Notes: generated by a model from the letters alone, not told the origin. Positions 42,908 to 52,118 are shown, counted from the first letter of the stretch. The stretch is 54,098 nucleotides of DNA from an uncultured Ruthenibacterium sp. (GCA_944386565.1 CALXBO010000011.1:1-54098), one strand, 5' to 3'. Program-made: numbers and translations.

Positions 42908-44989
42908 TCATGCCGGGATAAAGTCGATGTGGCCCTGCGCCACATCCACGGACGCGAGCTTCACGCGCATCGAGTCGCCGATCTGCCAGCGGCGTCCGGT
43001 CGATGCATCCTGCAGGCACACGCCGTCCACGAGCGTCAGCTCGGACTGCGACAGCTCCTGCGCGCGGACGAGCCCCTCGACCGTGTTCGGGAGCTCCACA
43101 TACACGCCGAAACTCGTCACGGAAGAGATCACGCCGTCGAACTCTTCGCCGAGTTTCGAGTGCATGAACTCCGCCTTGTAGCAGTCGGTGATGTCGCGCT
43201 CCGTCTGCATCGCCGTCACTTCGCACTCGCTCGACTGGCGGGCGGCCTCCGCGGCAAATCCCGCGAAGCGCTCTGCGATGTCCTTCGCATCCGCGCCCGC
43301 GCAGACCTGCGTCAGGATGCGGTGGATCGCCAGATCGGGGTAACGGCGGATGGGCGACGTGAAGTGCGCATAGTCCTCGAGCGCAAGGCCGAAATGGCCT
43401 TTCGGCGCGGGCTCGTACTTCGCCTTTGCCATCGTGCGCAGAACATTCGTGTGCACAAAGCGCTCGAGAGGCGTGCCGCGTGTGTCGTCAAGCAGCTTCG
43501 CGATCTCAAGTGCCGTCGGCTGCTCGCCCGCAAAGCTGTACGGCACGCCCGCCGCCGTCAGCGCCTGACGCAGCGCCGCGACGCGGTCGGGGTCGGGCGC
43601 TTCATGCACGCGGTACACAAACGGAATACCGAGACGGCGCGCCAGCGATGCCGCACAGGTGTTGGCGCAGAGCATGAATTCCTCGATCATGCGCTCCGCC
43701 ACGCCGCGCGTGCGGCGCACCACATCGATGCACTCGCCCTCTTCGTTCAGAATGAGCGCGGCTTCCCCGCTCTCGATCTGCGCCGCACCGCGCGCCTCGC
43801 GCAGCGCATAGAGCTTTCCGAACAGCTCCCGCAGTGTCTCGATCACGGGAATGACGTCGCTGTATTTTTCGCGCGTCTCGCCGTCCGCCGTGCCGTCCAG
43901 AATCGCGTTGACCTCGCTGTAAACGCCCTTGACACGGGAGCGGATCACGGTCTTGCGGAAATCGTAATCGACGATCTTGCCCATCTCGTCCAGCTTCATG
44001 ATGCACGAGAACGCAAGGCGGTCCTCCCCTTCGTTCAGGCTGCAGATGCCGTTCGAGAGCTGGCGCGGCAGCATCGGGATGACACTGTCGGCATAGTACA
44101 CGGACGTGCCCCGGCGCAGAGCCTCCTTGTCGAGGCGGCTGCCGGGCGCAACGTAATGGCTCACGTCCGCAATGTGAACGCCGAGCAGGTATCCGCCCTC
44201 GATGCGCTCGGCATACACGGCGTCGTCGATGTCTTTCGTCTGCGCGGAGTCGATCGTAAAGATGGGCAGGTCGCGCAGGTCTTCGCGGCCGCGGCATTCC
44301 TTTTCGGAGACCGCGGACGGCAGTTCCTTCGCCTCCGCCTTCACCTTCTCCGGGAAGCGGCGGTCCATTCCGGCCGCGTACAGAATCGCCTGTGCGCAGT
44401 GGCGCGCCTGCGCGGAGGAACCGAAGCGCATCGCCACACCGGCGCGGTGATCCTCATGCGTCTCTCCGCGCTCGAGCATCACAATGGCAGCTTTTTCTCC
44501 GTCGCGCGCACCGCCCGCGGCGCTCTTCTTGATGGCGATGGACACGGCCGGGCAGTCGTCCGGCACAAGATACAGCCTGCCGCCCTCGGCGCGTACCGTG
44601 CCGACAAAGCCCGTCCGCGGGCGTGTCACGGCCGCGACGCGGCCCTCGGTGCGGTGATCGCCTTTGGCGCTCTCCACACGCTCCACGCGGATTCCGTCGC
44701 CGGGCATCGCGCCGTTCAGCGCGCGGCCGGGGATGAAAATGTCATCGGAGCCGTCGTCCGGGCGGGCAAATCCGAACCCCGCCGCCAGCTTGACGAGCGT
44801 GCACGGAACGGTCTCGCCCTCGGGTTTGGTGAGCGCGTAGCCGCCCTTCGTGCGCTGAACGCGGTTGTCACGCCGCAGCTCGTCCACCGTGCGGGCTACT
44901 TTCTTATCATTACCCAGCTTGTTTTTCAGTTCTTTCATCGTGCGCGGCTTCTTTTCCAGCTCGCGCAGGATTTTTGATTTGATGCTCAT
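42908..44989 (-). CDS. rnr: Ribonuclease R
   Basis: 693 residues from the ATG at 44989 with GGAG upstream; a start 15 codons further is less likely. Processive 3'-5' exoribonuclease of the RNB family. The N-terminal winged helix and two cold-shock-like domains are followed by the RNB core with TIDSAQTKDIDDAV (the four-Asp motif) near residue 250, and a C-terminal S1 domain (EFDGVISSVTSFGVYVEL) near 620-690. It lacks the long basic tail of E. coli RNase R. It lies 38 bases upstream of bofA, downstream of secG. Confidence 0.95.
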   Translation of the reverse strand: MSIKSKILRELEKKPRTMKELKNKLGNDKKVARTVDELRRDNRVQRTKGGYALTKPEGETVPCTLVKLAAGFGFARPDDGSDDIFIPGRALNGAMPGDGIRVERVESAKGDHRTEGRVAAVTRPRTGFVGTVRAEGGRLYLVPDDCPAVSIAIKKSAAGGARDGEKAAIVMLERGETHEDHRAGVAMRFGSSAQARHCAQAILYAAGMDRRFPEKVKAEAKELPSAVSEKECRGREDLRDLPIFTIDSAQTKDIDDAVYAERIEGGYLLGVHIADVSHYVAPGSRLDKEALRRGTSVYYADSVIPMLPRQLSNGICSLNEGEDRLAFSCIMKLDEMGKIVDYDFRKTVIRSRVKGVYSEVNAILDGTADGETREKYSDVIPVIETLRELFGKLYALREARGAAQIESGEAALILNEEGECIDVVRRTRGVAERMIEEFMLCANTCAASLARRLGIPFVYRVHEAPDPDRVAALRQALTAAGVPYSFAGEQPTALEIAKLLDDTRGTPLERFVHTNVLRTMAKAKYEPAPKGHFGLALEDYAHFTSPIRRYPDLAIHRILTQVCAGADAKDIAERFAGFAAEAARQSSECEVTAMQTERDITDCYKAEFMHSKLGEEFDGVISSVTSFGVYVELPNTVEGLVRAQELSQSELTLVDGVCLQDASTGRRWQIGDSMRVKLASVDVAQGHIDFIPA

Positions 44990-45011
44990 ACTACTCTCCG
45001 ACCTCTTACGG

Positions 45012-45042
45012 AAAAAGCCCGCCTTTTGAGACAAAGGCGGGC
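45012..45042 (-). terminator. secG terminator
   Basis: Perfect 10-bp stem GCCCGCCTTT (45017-45026) / AAAGGCGGGC (45033-45042), followed on the minus strand by TTTTTCC. It lies between secG and rnr, so rnr may be expressed by read-through or a promoter I did not detect. Confidence 0.9.
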
Positions 45043-45062
45043 AACATCACACAAATGCTCTT

Positions 45063-45308
45063 TTACGCGATCACGCTGAACACACCGACAAGCAGCGTGC
45101 AGACAAAAAAGACGATACCGGCATACTTCGTATACTTGGCGAGGATGGCCGTGTTGCTGCGCATACGCGACTCGCCCATCATCATCTCGCCGCCGCCGAT
45201 AGCACCGGACAGGCCGTTGCCCTTCGAATCCTGGAACAGGACCATCAGGATGATAGCAATGCTGGCGAAAATGAGAATCACGCCGGAAACGATCTCCAAA
45301 ACACTCAT
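45063..45308 (-). CDS. secG: Preprotein translocase subunit SecG
   Basis: 81 residues with two membrane segments (about 5-25 and 55-75) and the SecG hallmark of a glycine-rich cytoplasmic loop (GNGLSGAIGGGE) between. Accessory SecYEG subunit that aids protein export. The order secG-rnr is common in Firmicutes (often followed by smpB, which is absent here). AGGAGG precedes the ATG. Confidence 0.93.
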   Translation of the reverse strand: MSVLEIVSGVILIFASIAIILMVLFQDSKGNGLSGAIGGGEMMMGESRMRSNTAILAKYTKYAGIVFFVCTLLVGVFSVIA

Positions 45309-45339
45309 GTGTGAAACCTCCTAAATCAATGCAGAAAAT

Positions 45340-45377
45340 ATGATAGCATAAAAAGCTTGGAATTGCAAGGCTTTTTG
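45340..45377 (-). promoter_or_regulatory. secG promoter overlapping a gyrA-like terminator
   Basis: Minus strand TTGCAA (45363-45368), 17-base spacer, TATCAT (45340-45345). The same DNA holds the imperfect stem AAAAAGC-CTTG/CAAG-CTTTTT (45351-45377), which would terminate the topoisomerase operon. Hence the spacer and -35 of one unit are the terminator of the previous one. Confidence 0.6.
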
Positions 45378-45394
45378 GGCGTTCCGCGCCGATT

Positions 45395-47638
45395 TTACAT
45401 CAATTTCGTCTGTTCGGCCAGATCTTCGGCACGCAGGATGGCACCCATCGCCGGAAGCGTGCGCACGCGGTAGCGGTGCGGGTCGGCCAGTTCGAGCTCC
45501 GACGCCGGCCGCACGGAGACGATCGTCTGGTTCTTTTTCAGCGTGATGACGCCGACGCCCGCGGTGTTCTTCATCTGCTTTTCCGAGATCTGCGCCGAGT
45601 GCACGAGCAGCATGCGTCCCGCGCTGGTCTGGATGGCAAGCTCCGTCTCCTCCGGCAGATACAGCGCACAGACAAGGCCCGCTTTGTCGCTGTATGCGTT
45701 GACAAGCTTCTTGCGGTTGAGCTTTGTCGCATAGCTCGCGAGCGGCACTTTCGCCGCCTTGCCGTTGTCGAACACAAAGAGCATGTGGCCCTTGTAGTCC
45801 TCCGTGAGGACCATGCGCACCGGCGATTCCCCGTCGTCCATCGACAGGCGCGCCGGGATGTAGTCGCCCATCACACTGGCCTTTCCGTCGTCGAAATCGC
45901 CCACGCGGCACTTGTACACCTGCTGACGGTCGGTGAAGAACAGCAGTTCCGCATTGTTCTTCGACTCGATGCGCGCGATGATCTCGTCGCCCTCTTTGAG
46001 CTTCTGCTCTCCCGACATGCGCAGGGACTGCGGCGTGATCTTCTTGAAGTATCCCTCGCGGGTGAAGAACACCGTGACGGGATAATCCGGCATCGCGTCC
46101 GCACCGTCGTCCTCTTCATCTTCGGCAACATCATACAGAATCTCGCTGCGGCGCGGCTGGCCGTACTTCTTCGCGACCTGCTCGAGCTCGGCGATGATGA
46201 TCTTCTTGATCTTCGCGGGATTCTTCAGAATGTCCTCGAGACGCGCGATATCCTCTTCCAGCGCCGTCGTCTCCTCGGTGCGCTTGAGGATGTATTCGCG
46301 GTTCAGATGGCGCAGCTTGATCTCCGCCACGTATTCAGCCTGCACGCGGTCGATGCCGAAGCCGATCATCAGGTTCGGCACCACTTCTTCCTCCTCGGCC
46401 GTCTCGCGCACGATGCGGATGGCCTTGTCGATATCGAGCAGGATGGCAGCGAGGCCTTTGAGCAGATGCAACCGCTTGCGCTTGCCGTTGAGCTCATGCT
46501 CCGTGCGGCGGCGCACGCAGATGATGCGGAACGCCGACCACTCGTTGAGAATCTCGCGCACGCCCATCACGCGCGGCATGCCGGACACAAGGATGTTGAA
46601 GTTGCACGAGAACGAATCCTCGAGCGGCGTCAGGCGGAACAGCTTCGCCATGACCTTCTCCGGGTCCTGCCCGCGCTTGAGGTCGATCGTGAGCTTCAGA
46701 CCGTTGAGGTCGGTCTCATCGCGCATGTCGCTGATCTCGCGCACGCGGCCCGCCTTGACGAGTTCCGCGATCTTGTCCATGATGGCTTCGACCGTGGTCG
46801 TCGGCGGGATCTGCGTGACCTCGATCATGTTGCCGTCCTTGACGTACTCGTATTTTGCGCGCACGCGCACCGAGCCGCGGCCGTTCTCATAAATGTTATC
46901 AATGTCGCCCTCATTGTAAAGGATGTAGCCGCCGCCGACAAAATCGGGCGCCGGGAGCGTCGACTTGATATCGTGGTTCTTGTCCTTCAAAAGTGCGATC
47001 GTTGTCGCGCACAGCTCCGCGAGGTTGAACGAGCAGATGCTCGACGCCATGCCGACCGCAATACCCAGCGTGTTGTTCGCGAGGATCGTCGGGAACGTGA
47101 CGGGCAGAAGCGTCGGCTCCTGCGTCGTGGCGTCGTAGTTGTCCACGAAATCGACGGTGTTCTTGTCGATGTCGCCGAAGAGCTCGGCACAGATATCCTC
47201 GAGCTTTGCCTCGGTGTAACGGGACGCGGCATACGCCATATCGCGGCTGTACGCCTTGCCGAAGTTGCCCTTGCCGGACACGTACGGCACGAGCAGGCTC
47301 TCGTTGGAACGCGCAAGGCGCACCATCGTGTCATAGATCGCGGCGTCGCCGTGCGGATTGAGGTGCATGGTGCTGCCGACGATGTTCGCGCTCTTCGTGC
47401 GCGCGCCTTTCAGAAGCCCCATCTCGTACATCGTATACAGAACTTTGCGGTGCGCGGGCTTGAAGCCGTCGATCTCCGGCAGTGCGCGGGAGACGATGAC
47501 GCTCATCGCATAGGGCATGTAGTTCGTCTCGAGCGTCTCGGTGATGGGGGTCTCCATCACGCTGCCCGCGTCGAGGATTTCAACACCGTCGCCGAGCTGC
47601 GGGCGCGCCATCACTTTTTTGGGTTGTTTTTTCGCCAT
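45395..47638 (-). CDS. Divergent type IIA topoisomerase subunit A (GyrA/ParC-like)
   Basis: 747 residues. The winged-helix breakage-reunion domain starts around residue 30; the catalytic tyrosine is Tyr141 (AASRYTEAKL). The quinolone-determining segment reads NPHGDAAIYDTM: Ala99 occupies the position of E. coli GyrA Ser83, while Asp103 matches Asp87. The C-terminal beta-pinwheel domain is short and I find no GyrA box (QRRGGKG-like) sequence, so it looks more like a topo IV-type relaxation/decatenation enzyme than gyrase, though it is divergent from both. Starts 15 bases after the B subunit. The main gyrase genes are not in this window. Confidence 0.85.
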   Translation of the reverse strand: MAKKQPKKVMARPQLGDGVEILDAGSVMETPITETLETNYMPYAMSVIVSRALPEIDGFKPAHRKVLYTMYEMGLLKGARTKSANIVGSTMHLNPHGDAAIYDTMVRLARSNESLLVPYVSGKGNFGKAYSRDMAYAASRYTEAKLEDICAELFGDIDKNTVDFVDNYDATTQEPTLLPVTFPTILANNTLGIAVGMASSICSFNLAELCATTIALLKDKNHDIKSTLPAPDFVGGGYILYNEGDIDNIYENGRGSVRVRAKYEYVKDGNMIEVTQIPPTTTVEAIMDKIAELVKAGRVREISDMRDETDLNGLKLTIDLKRGQDPEKVMAKLFRLTPLEDSFSCNFNILVSGMPRVMGVREILNEWSAFRIICVRRRTEHELNGKRKRLHLLKGLAAILLDIDKAIRIVRETAEEEEVVPNLMIGFGIDRVQAEYVAEIKLRHLNREYILKRTEETTALEEDIARLEDILKNPAKIKKIIIAELEQVAKKYGQPRRSEILYDVAEDEEDDGADAMPDYPVTVFFTREGYFKKITPQSLRMSGEQKLKEGDEIIARIESKNNAELLFFTDRQQVYKCRVGDFDDGKASVMGDYIPARLSMDDGESPVRMVLTEDYKGHMLFVFDNGKAAKVPLASYATKLNRKKLVNAYSDKAGLVCALYLPEETELAIQTSAGRMLLVHSAQISEKQMKNTAGVGVITLKKNQTIVSVRPASELELADPHRYRVRTLPAMGAILRAEDLAEQTKLM

Positions 47639-47653
47639 AGTTTCCCCTTTTCA

Positions 47654-49633
47654 TCAGGAAAGGTCGAGTTCGTCGAGATACTCGTACCCGTGATTTGCAA
47701 TGTGCTCCTTGCGCCCCGCGAGGTTGTCGCCCAACAGCAGGTCGAACACCTCGGCCGTGCGCTTCGCGTCCTCCGGCATCACCTTGATGAGACGGCGCGA
47801 CTCGGGGTTCATCGTCGTGAGCCACATCATCTCCGGGTCGTTCTCGCCGAGACCTTTCGAGCGCTGGATGGTGTATTTTCCGTTTCCGATCTTCGCGAGG
47901 AACTCCGCTTTCTCTGTCTCAGTATAGGCAAAATACGTCTTGTCCTTCGCGGTGATCTCGTACAGCGGCGACTCGGCAATGAACACGTAGCCGTCGTTGA
48001 TGAGCGTCGGCACAAGCCGGTACAGCATCGTCAGAATCAGCGTGCGGATCTGGTAGCCGTCCACGTCGGCATCGGTACAGATGACGACTTTGTTCCAGCG
48101 CAGATTCGCCACGTCGAAGCTCGCAAGGTCTTTCTTCGCCTTGCCCGAGAGTTCCACGCCGCAGCCGAGCACCTTGATGAGGTCGGTGATGATATCGCTC
48201 TTGAAGATGCGGTCGTAGTCGGCTTTCAGGCAGTTCAGGATCTTGCCGCGCACGGGCATGATGGCCTGATAGTCGCTGTCGCGGCTCTGCTTGACAGCAC
48301 CGAGGGCGGAGTCGCCCTCCACGATGTAGAGCTCGCGGCGCGTGACGTCCTTCGAGCGGCAGTCGACAAACTTCTGCACACGGTTCGCGATGTCGAGCTG
48401 CGCCGTCATCGTCTTTTTGATGGACTGGCGCGTCTTTTCCGCGTGCTCGCGGCTCTGCTTGTTGACGAGCACCTGCGAGGCGATCTTCTGCGCCTCGTCC
48501 GGGTTTTCGATGAAGTAGACCTCCAGGCTGTGCTTGAGGAATTCCGTCATCGCCTGCTGCACAAAGCGGTTCGTGATGGCCTTTTTCGTCTGGTTCTCGT
48601 AACTTGGGTTCTTCGAAAAGCAGCTCGAGACAAAGATCAGGCAGTCCTGCACGTCGGCAAACGTGACCTTGCTCTCGTTCTTCTTATACATACCCTTCGA
48701 CTTGAGGTAGGCGTCGATCTGGCTCACAAACGCCAGACGCACCGCGCGGTCGGGGCTGCCGCCGTGCTCGAGCCACGAGGAGTTGTGATAGTATTCGATG
48801 CACTGCGTCTTGTTGGAGAAACAGAACGCGGCGCTCATCTTCACCTTATATTCGGGGCGGTCGGGCGTGTCGCGGCCCGTCGCCTCGGACTGGAAAAAGC
48901 GCACGGGCGTGATGCTCTCGAGGTTTGCGATCTCCTCGACGTAATCCACGATGCCGTGCTCATAATAATATTCCGTTTTCTTCGCATCGCCCTCGGCAGT
49001 CTCGTCCGTGAACACGAAGCGCACGCCCGCATTGACGACCGCCTGACGCTTGATAACGTCGTGATAATACGCGGACGGAACGTTCGTATCGGTGAACACT
49101 TCCCCGTCCGGCTTCCAGCGGATGCAGGTTCCCGTCTTTTTGCGTGTGGACGGCTCTTTTTTCAGCCCGCCGACGTTCTCGCCCTTCTTGAATTCCAGAT
49201 GGTAGTGGAATCCGTCGCGGTAGACGTCCGCGATCATCCACTCGGACGAATACTGCGTGGCGCACAGACCGAGGCCGTTGAGACCGAGCGAGTAGGCGTA
49301 GTTGTTCTCATCCGTGGAGTACTTGCCGCCCGCGTACAGCTCACAGAAGAGCAGTTCCCAGTTGTAGCGCTGCTCGCGCGTGTTGTAGTCGACCGGCATG
49401 CCGCGGCCGAAGTCCTCGACTTCGACCGAGCCGTCCTTGAACTTCGTGATCAGGATGCGGTCGCCGTAGCCGTCGCGCGCCTCGTCGATGGAGTTCGATA
49501 AAATCTCGAAAATGGAGTGGGCGCAACCGTCCACTCCATCCGATCCGAAAATAACGCCCGGGCGTTTGCGGACGCGGTCCGCACCCTTGAGCTGTGTGAT
49601 AGTTTCATTGGTATAGGCTTGTTTTTTCGCCAT
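47654..49633 (-). CDS. Divergent type IIA topoisomerase subunit B (GyrB/ParE-like)
   Basis: 659 residues. The GHKL ATPase has Glu43/Asn47 (FEILSNSIDEA), Asp74 in DFGRGMP and the Lys of NQTKK near 350. The usual GGLHGVG reads SLGLNGLG, and the TOPRIM motif EGDSAGG reads EGDSALG (439-445), while TDADVDG is intact. The N-terminal sequence VRKRPGVIFGSDG also departs from VRKRPGMYIG. The changes are conserved-looking, not random, so this is a separate subfamily of type IIA topoisomerase B subunits. It starts 14 bases after the zinc-ribbon gene and precedes the A subunit: one transcript. Confidence 0.88.
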   Translation of the reverse strand: MAKKQAYTNETITQLKGADRVRKRPGVIFGSDGVDGCAHSIFEILSNSIDEARDGYGDRILITKFKDGSVEVEDFGRGMPVDYNTREQRYNWELLFCELYAGGKYSTDENNYAYSLGLNGLGLCATQYSSEWMIADVYRDGFHYHLEFKKGENVGGLKKEPSTRKKTGTCIRWKPDGEVFTDTNVPSAYYHDVIKRQAVVNAGVRFVFTDETAEGDAKKTEYYYEHGIVDYVEEIANLESITPVRFFQSEATGRDTPDRPEYKVKMSAAFCFSNKTQCIEYYHNSSWLEHGGSPDRAVRLAFVSQIDAYLKSKGMYKKNESKVTFADVQDCLIFVSSCFSKNPSYENQTKKAITNRFVQQAMTEFLKHSLEVYFIENPDEAQKIASQVLVNKQSREHAEKTRQSIKKTMTAQLDIANRVQKFVDCRSKDVTRRELYIVEGDSALGAVKQSRDSDYQAIMPVRGKILNCLKADYDRIFKSDIITDLIKVLGCGVELSGKAKKDLASFDVANLRWNKVVICTDADVDGYQIRTLILTMLYRLVPTLINDGYVFIAESPLYEITAKDKTYFAYTETEKAEFLAKIGNGKYTIQRSKGLGENDPEMMWLTTMNPESRRLIKVMPEDAKRTAEVFDLLLGDNLAGRKEHIANHGYEYLDELDLS

Positions 49634-49646
49634 GAAATCCTCCGGA

Positions 49647-50531
49647 TTATTTCAGCAGCAAATTGATCGTCAGCGCGCCCGCGATGTAGAGAAGCGACGC
49701 CCCCGCCGTGATGATCGGCGCAAATTTCAGAATGAAATCCGCCGTCTCATCGCTCATCCACGACACGGCCGCCTCGCCGCCCTCGGGGCGGGACAGCTCA
49801 TGGATCTGCGTGGTGGAGAGCACACGGGTCTGCTGCGTGTTCAGCGTGCGCGGTGCTTCGGCCTGCGCATGCTCGATGTTGTTCTGTGCAGCGCGCGCCA
49901 CGCTGGACGCGGTCGTTCCCGCGGCCTGAGCTGCTTTCAGGCCCGCGCGCACAGCACCGTACAGAGCACGCTTGTCCGCGCCGCACTCACTGCAGGTGTC
50001 CGCACCGTGGCCGACGTTGTAGTTGAACGCACCGCAGGTGCACACCCAGCCGTCCGGCAGATTGCACGGCAGATAGTGCGCCTTTGAAAAGCGCATCGCC
50101 TCGTTCACGTAGTTGACCGTCACGGCAGGCAGTTTCTTGATCGCCGGCAGATCAATGTTCTCGCAGCGCGTCAGGTTGTAGCTGCGGCCGGTGCTGTATT
50201 CCGCGCGGATGAGGTTGACCTCCACGCTGCCGATGCGCTCCTCGCTGACGACTACCGCGTCGTCGGCGCCGAACAGCTCGCCTTCCCGCACATTGAGACC
50301 GTCGTAGACAAAATCATCCTCAAGCATGATCTCTCCGTCGGGAGACTTGCAGCGGAAATGCACCGTGAAGCTCGTGAGCGTGTCCACATGGACATTCTTG
50401 AATGTCAGCGTCGCAACGAGGTCTTCCGTCTCCTCCATGCGCAGAAGTTCCACGCGCACGAACTGGACGGGGCTGCCCTTGGAATAATACCGCGCGCGGG
50501 ACTGCGCGATCGGCGTAAACTGATAACTCAT
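49647..50531 (-). CDS. Zinc-ribbon protein with C-terminal membrane anchor, unknown function
   Basis: 294 residues from the ATG at 50531 (AAGGTGG upstream); a GTG 11 codons earlier is possible. Residues 1-150 are predicted beta-rich with no family I know. A zinc ribbon follows with Cys164, Cys166, Cys180 and Cys183 (WVCTCG, then DTCSECGADK). After an Ala-rich helical stretch (190-230) and a polar linker, a single C-terminal hydrophobic helix (about 268-292) should anchor it in the membrane with the ribbon in the cytoplasm. First gene of an operon with the divergent topoisomerase pair, from the promoter at 50604-50640, so it may link that enzyme to the membrane; this is inference. Confidence 0.75.
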   Translation of the reverse strand: MSYQFTPIAQSRARYYSKGSPVQFVRVELLRMEETEDLVATLTFKNVHVDTLTSFTVHFRCKSPDGEIMLEDDFVYDGLNVREGELFGADDAVVVSEERIGSVEVNLIRAEYSTGRSYNLTRCENIDLPAIKKLPAVTVNYVNEAMRFSKAHYLPCNLPDGWVCTCGAFNYNVGHGADTCSECGADKRALYGAVRAGLKAAQAAGTTASSVARAAQNNIEHAQAEAPRTLNTQQTRVLSTTQIHELSRPEGGEAAVSWMSDETADFILKFAPIITAGASLLYIAGALTINLLLK

Positions 50532-50603
50532 ATTGAATCGCACCACCTTATTGATCTCAGACACGGGACCGAAACGGCCGGAAATATCACATGAAAGCTT
50601 ATC

Positions 50604-50640
50604 AAACTAATAGTTTATCATACTTCTTTCCGGAGTTCAA
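50604..50640 (-). promoter_or_regulatory. Promoter of the zinc-ribbon/topoisomerase operon with palindromic -10
   Basis: Minus strand TTGAAC (50635-50640), 17-base spacer, TAAACT (50612-50617). A 13-base palindrome AAACTA-T-TAGTTT (50604-50616) overlaps the -10 box. It may be an operator or reflect AT-rich sequence. Confidence 0.5.
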
Positions 50641-50647
50641 CCGCTTT

Positions 50648-52057
50648 TCAGGACAGTATCGCAAGGCTTTTGAGCCATGCAAACGCGGTCGGCACAAACC
50701 AGAACGCGCCGAACGCCGCGACGAAAGGAAGCCAGACCGAAGCTGAAGGCCACACGCAGACGGCTTCGCCGCGGTCCAGACGGTCCGCCAGCTGAACGCT
50801 CCGCAGCGGGAATTTGCCCGCCAGCGAGAGCAGCAGCGGCGCAGCAAACCCGACGGCCGCCAACTCTTTCGCGTACGGCAGAAGGTCAAAGTAGATCGTG
50901 TTGGTGCGCATCGTTTCTGCTCCGCTCACGAGGAGACCGGCCCATTCGCCCAGCACGCCGAAATCGAACAGATTGCACTCGAGCTGCGCGGGGAACCGGT
51001 AAAACACCAGCACAAAGAACGACGCGGTGAAAATGATCTGTAACACCAGCCACCAGAGTCTGCGGCGCGAAGAGAGCGTCGTCAGAATCAGGAACGGCGT
51101 GAGGAGGATCAGCCACTGCGGATGCCACTCCACACAGAGGAACAAAACCGCAAACACCGCCATGCAGACGTAGAGCGATTTGTCCCGCAGCGAGCGCTCG
51201 TCCGCCGGGCGCCATGCCCAGCAGATCATATACAATACAGCCAGCAGCGTCAGAACAAGCGACGGCGCGGCCTCCACACCGAGCCGCTGCACAAACAGAC
51301 GGTCGGCAATGAGGCCATTGAAAAATCCGGCGTCGCCGTCCCGGCCGCGGAATAAAAGCATCCCCGGCAGATACAGCCACAGGCACAGCGCACCGTACCC
51401 GATCAGACGCAGCACGCGTTTTTCCCGGAGAAGCAGAAACGGGATCGCGATGAACAGTGCGAACATCTTGAACACCATTGCTGCACCGATGACAAGGCAG
51501 AATGCAGGCATTCGGCCGTCCCAGTAGAGCAACAGCGCCCAGAGCAGAAACACAAGGCACAGGCTGTCGTACTGCCCCATCGCGAGCACGGTGAAGAAAG
51601 CAATCGGACAGAGCCAGAACGCATACGGCGCCCATGCCGCGTCATCGTCAGTACAGCCCATCTTCCCCGCCAGCTCCCCGAGGAGAAGACCGCTCACTGC
51701 CCACGCGCCGACGCCGAGCAGCTTCGTCCACAGCACAAACGCAAAATCGGAAACCGGCAGGAAAAGCGACAACAGATACACCGGCAGGTCCCACAGTGCA
51801 CACAATAAATAAAACATAATATGATAGTGTGCCGCGTTGGCGTAGCCGTAAATCTCGCGTCCCGCCATCGTATCATTATAAAAGTCAAAAAAGCGTCCGG
51901 AGAACAGATCTTCCAGAAGGATGCGCGTATGGCGCGCGGTCTCCTGAATGTCGGGATGATTCCAGAGCAGAAAGGCCCCTGCGGCCAGAATGACGAGCAC
52001 CGCAGCGTCCGCATACCCCGGACGCGGACGCGCCAGCCAGCGCCTGATGCGTTCCAA
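50648..52057 (-). CDS. Polytopic GT-C-like membrane glycosyltransferase (putative)
   Basis: 469 residues, with a TTG start at 52057 (AAGGAAGG seven bases upstream); a GTG three codons earlier is too close to the site. About ten to twelve membrane segments. A loop after the first segments contains Asp/Asn-rich FYNDTMAGREIYGY, and the motif MGQYDSL near residue 170 is like the GQxD loop of GT-C mannosyl/glucosyltransferases that use lipid-phosphate sugars. No catalytic pair can be fixed with certainty, so substrate and even transferase activity are inference. Single gene, divergent from pyrB. Confidence 0.65.
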   Translation of the reverse strand: MERIRRWLARPRPGYADAAVLVILAAGAFLLWNHPDIQETARHTRILLEDLFSGRFFDFYNDTMAGREIYGYANAAHYHIMFYLLCALWDLPVYLLSLFLPVSDFAFVLWTKLLGVGAWAVSGLLLGELAGKMGCTDDDAAWAPYAFWLCPIAFFTVLAMGQYDSLCLVFLLWALLLYWDGRMPAFCLVIGAAMVFKMFALFIAIPFLLLREKRVLRLIGYGALCLWLYLPGMLLFRGRDGDAGFFNGLIADRLFVQRLGVEAAPSLVLTLLAVLYMICWAWRPADERSLRDKSLYVCMAVFAVLFLCVEWHPQWLILLTPFLILTTLSSRRRLWWLVLQIIFTASFFVLVFYRFPAQLECNLFDFGVLGEWAGLLVSGAETMRTNTIYFDLLPYAKELAAVGFAAPLLLSLAGKFPLRSVQLADRLDRGEAVCVWPSASVWLPFVAAFGAFWFVPTAFAWLKSLAILS

Positions 52058-52088
52058 ACGTGTCACCTTCCTTTTTAAGGATTTTATT

Positions 52089-52118
52089 ATTATACCATAC
52101 GCCGGAATCCGAATACAA
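52089..52118 (-). promoter_or_regulatory. Promoter of the glycosyltransferase-like gene
   Basis: Minus strand TTGTAT (52113-52118), 18-base spacer, TATAAT (52089-52094) with an upstream TGG giving an extended -10. Confidence 0.65.

Noticed and set aside
45476..49501. A 1341-codon open frame on the plus strand
   Set aside because: It is antisense to the topoisomerase A and B genes and spans both; no recognisable domain and no start signal.
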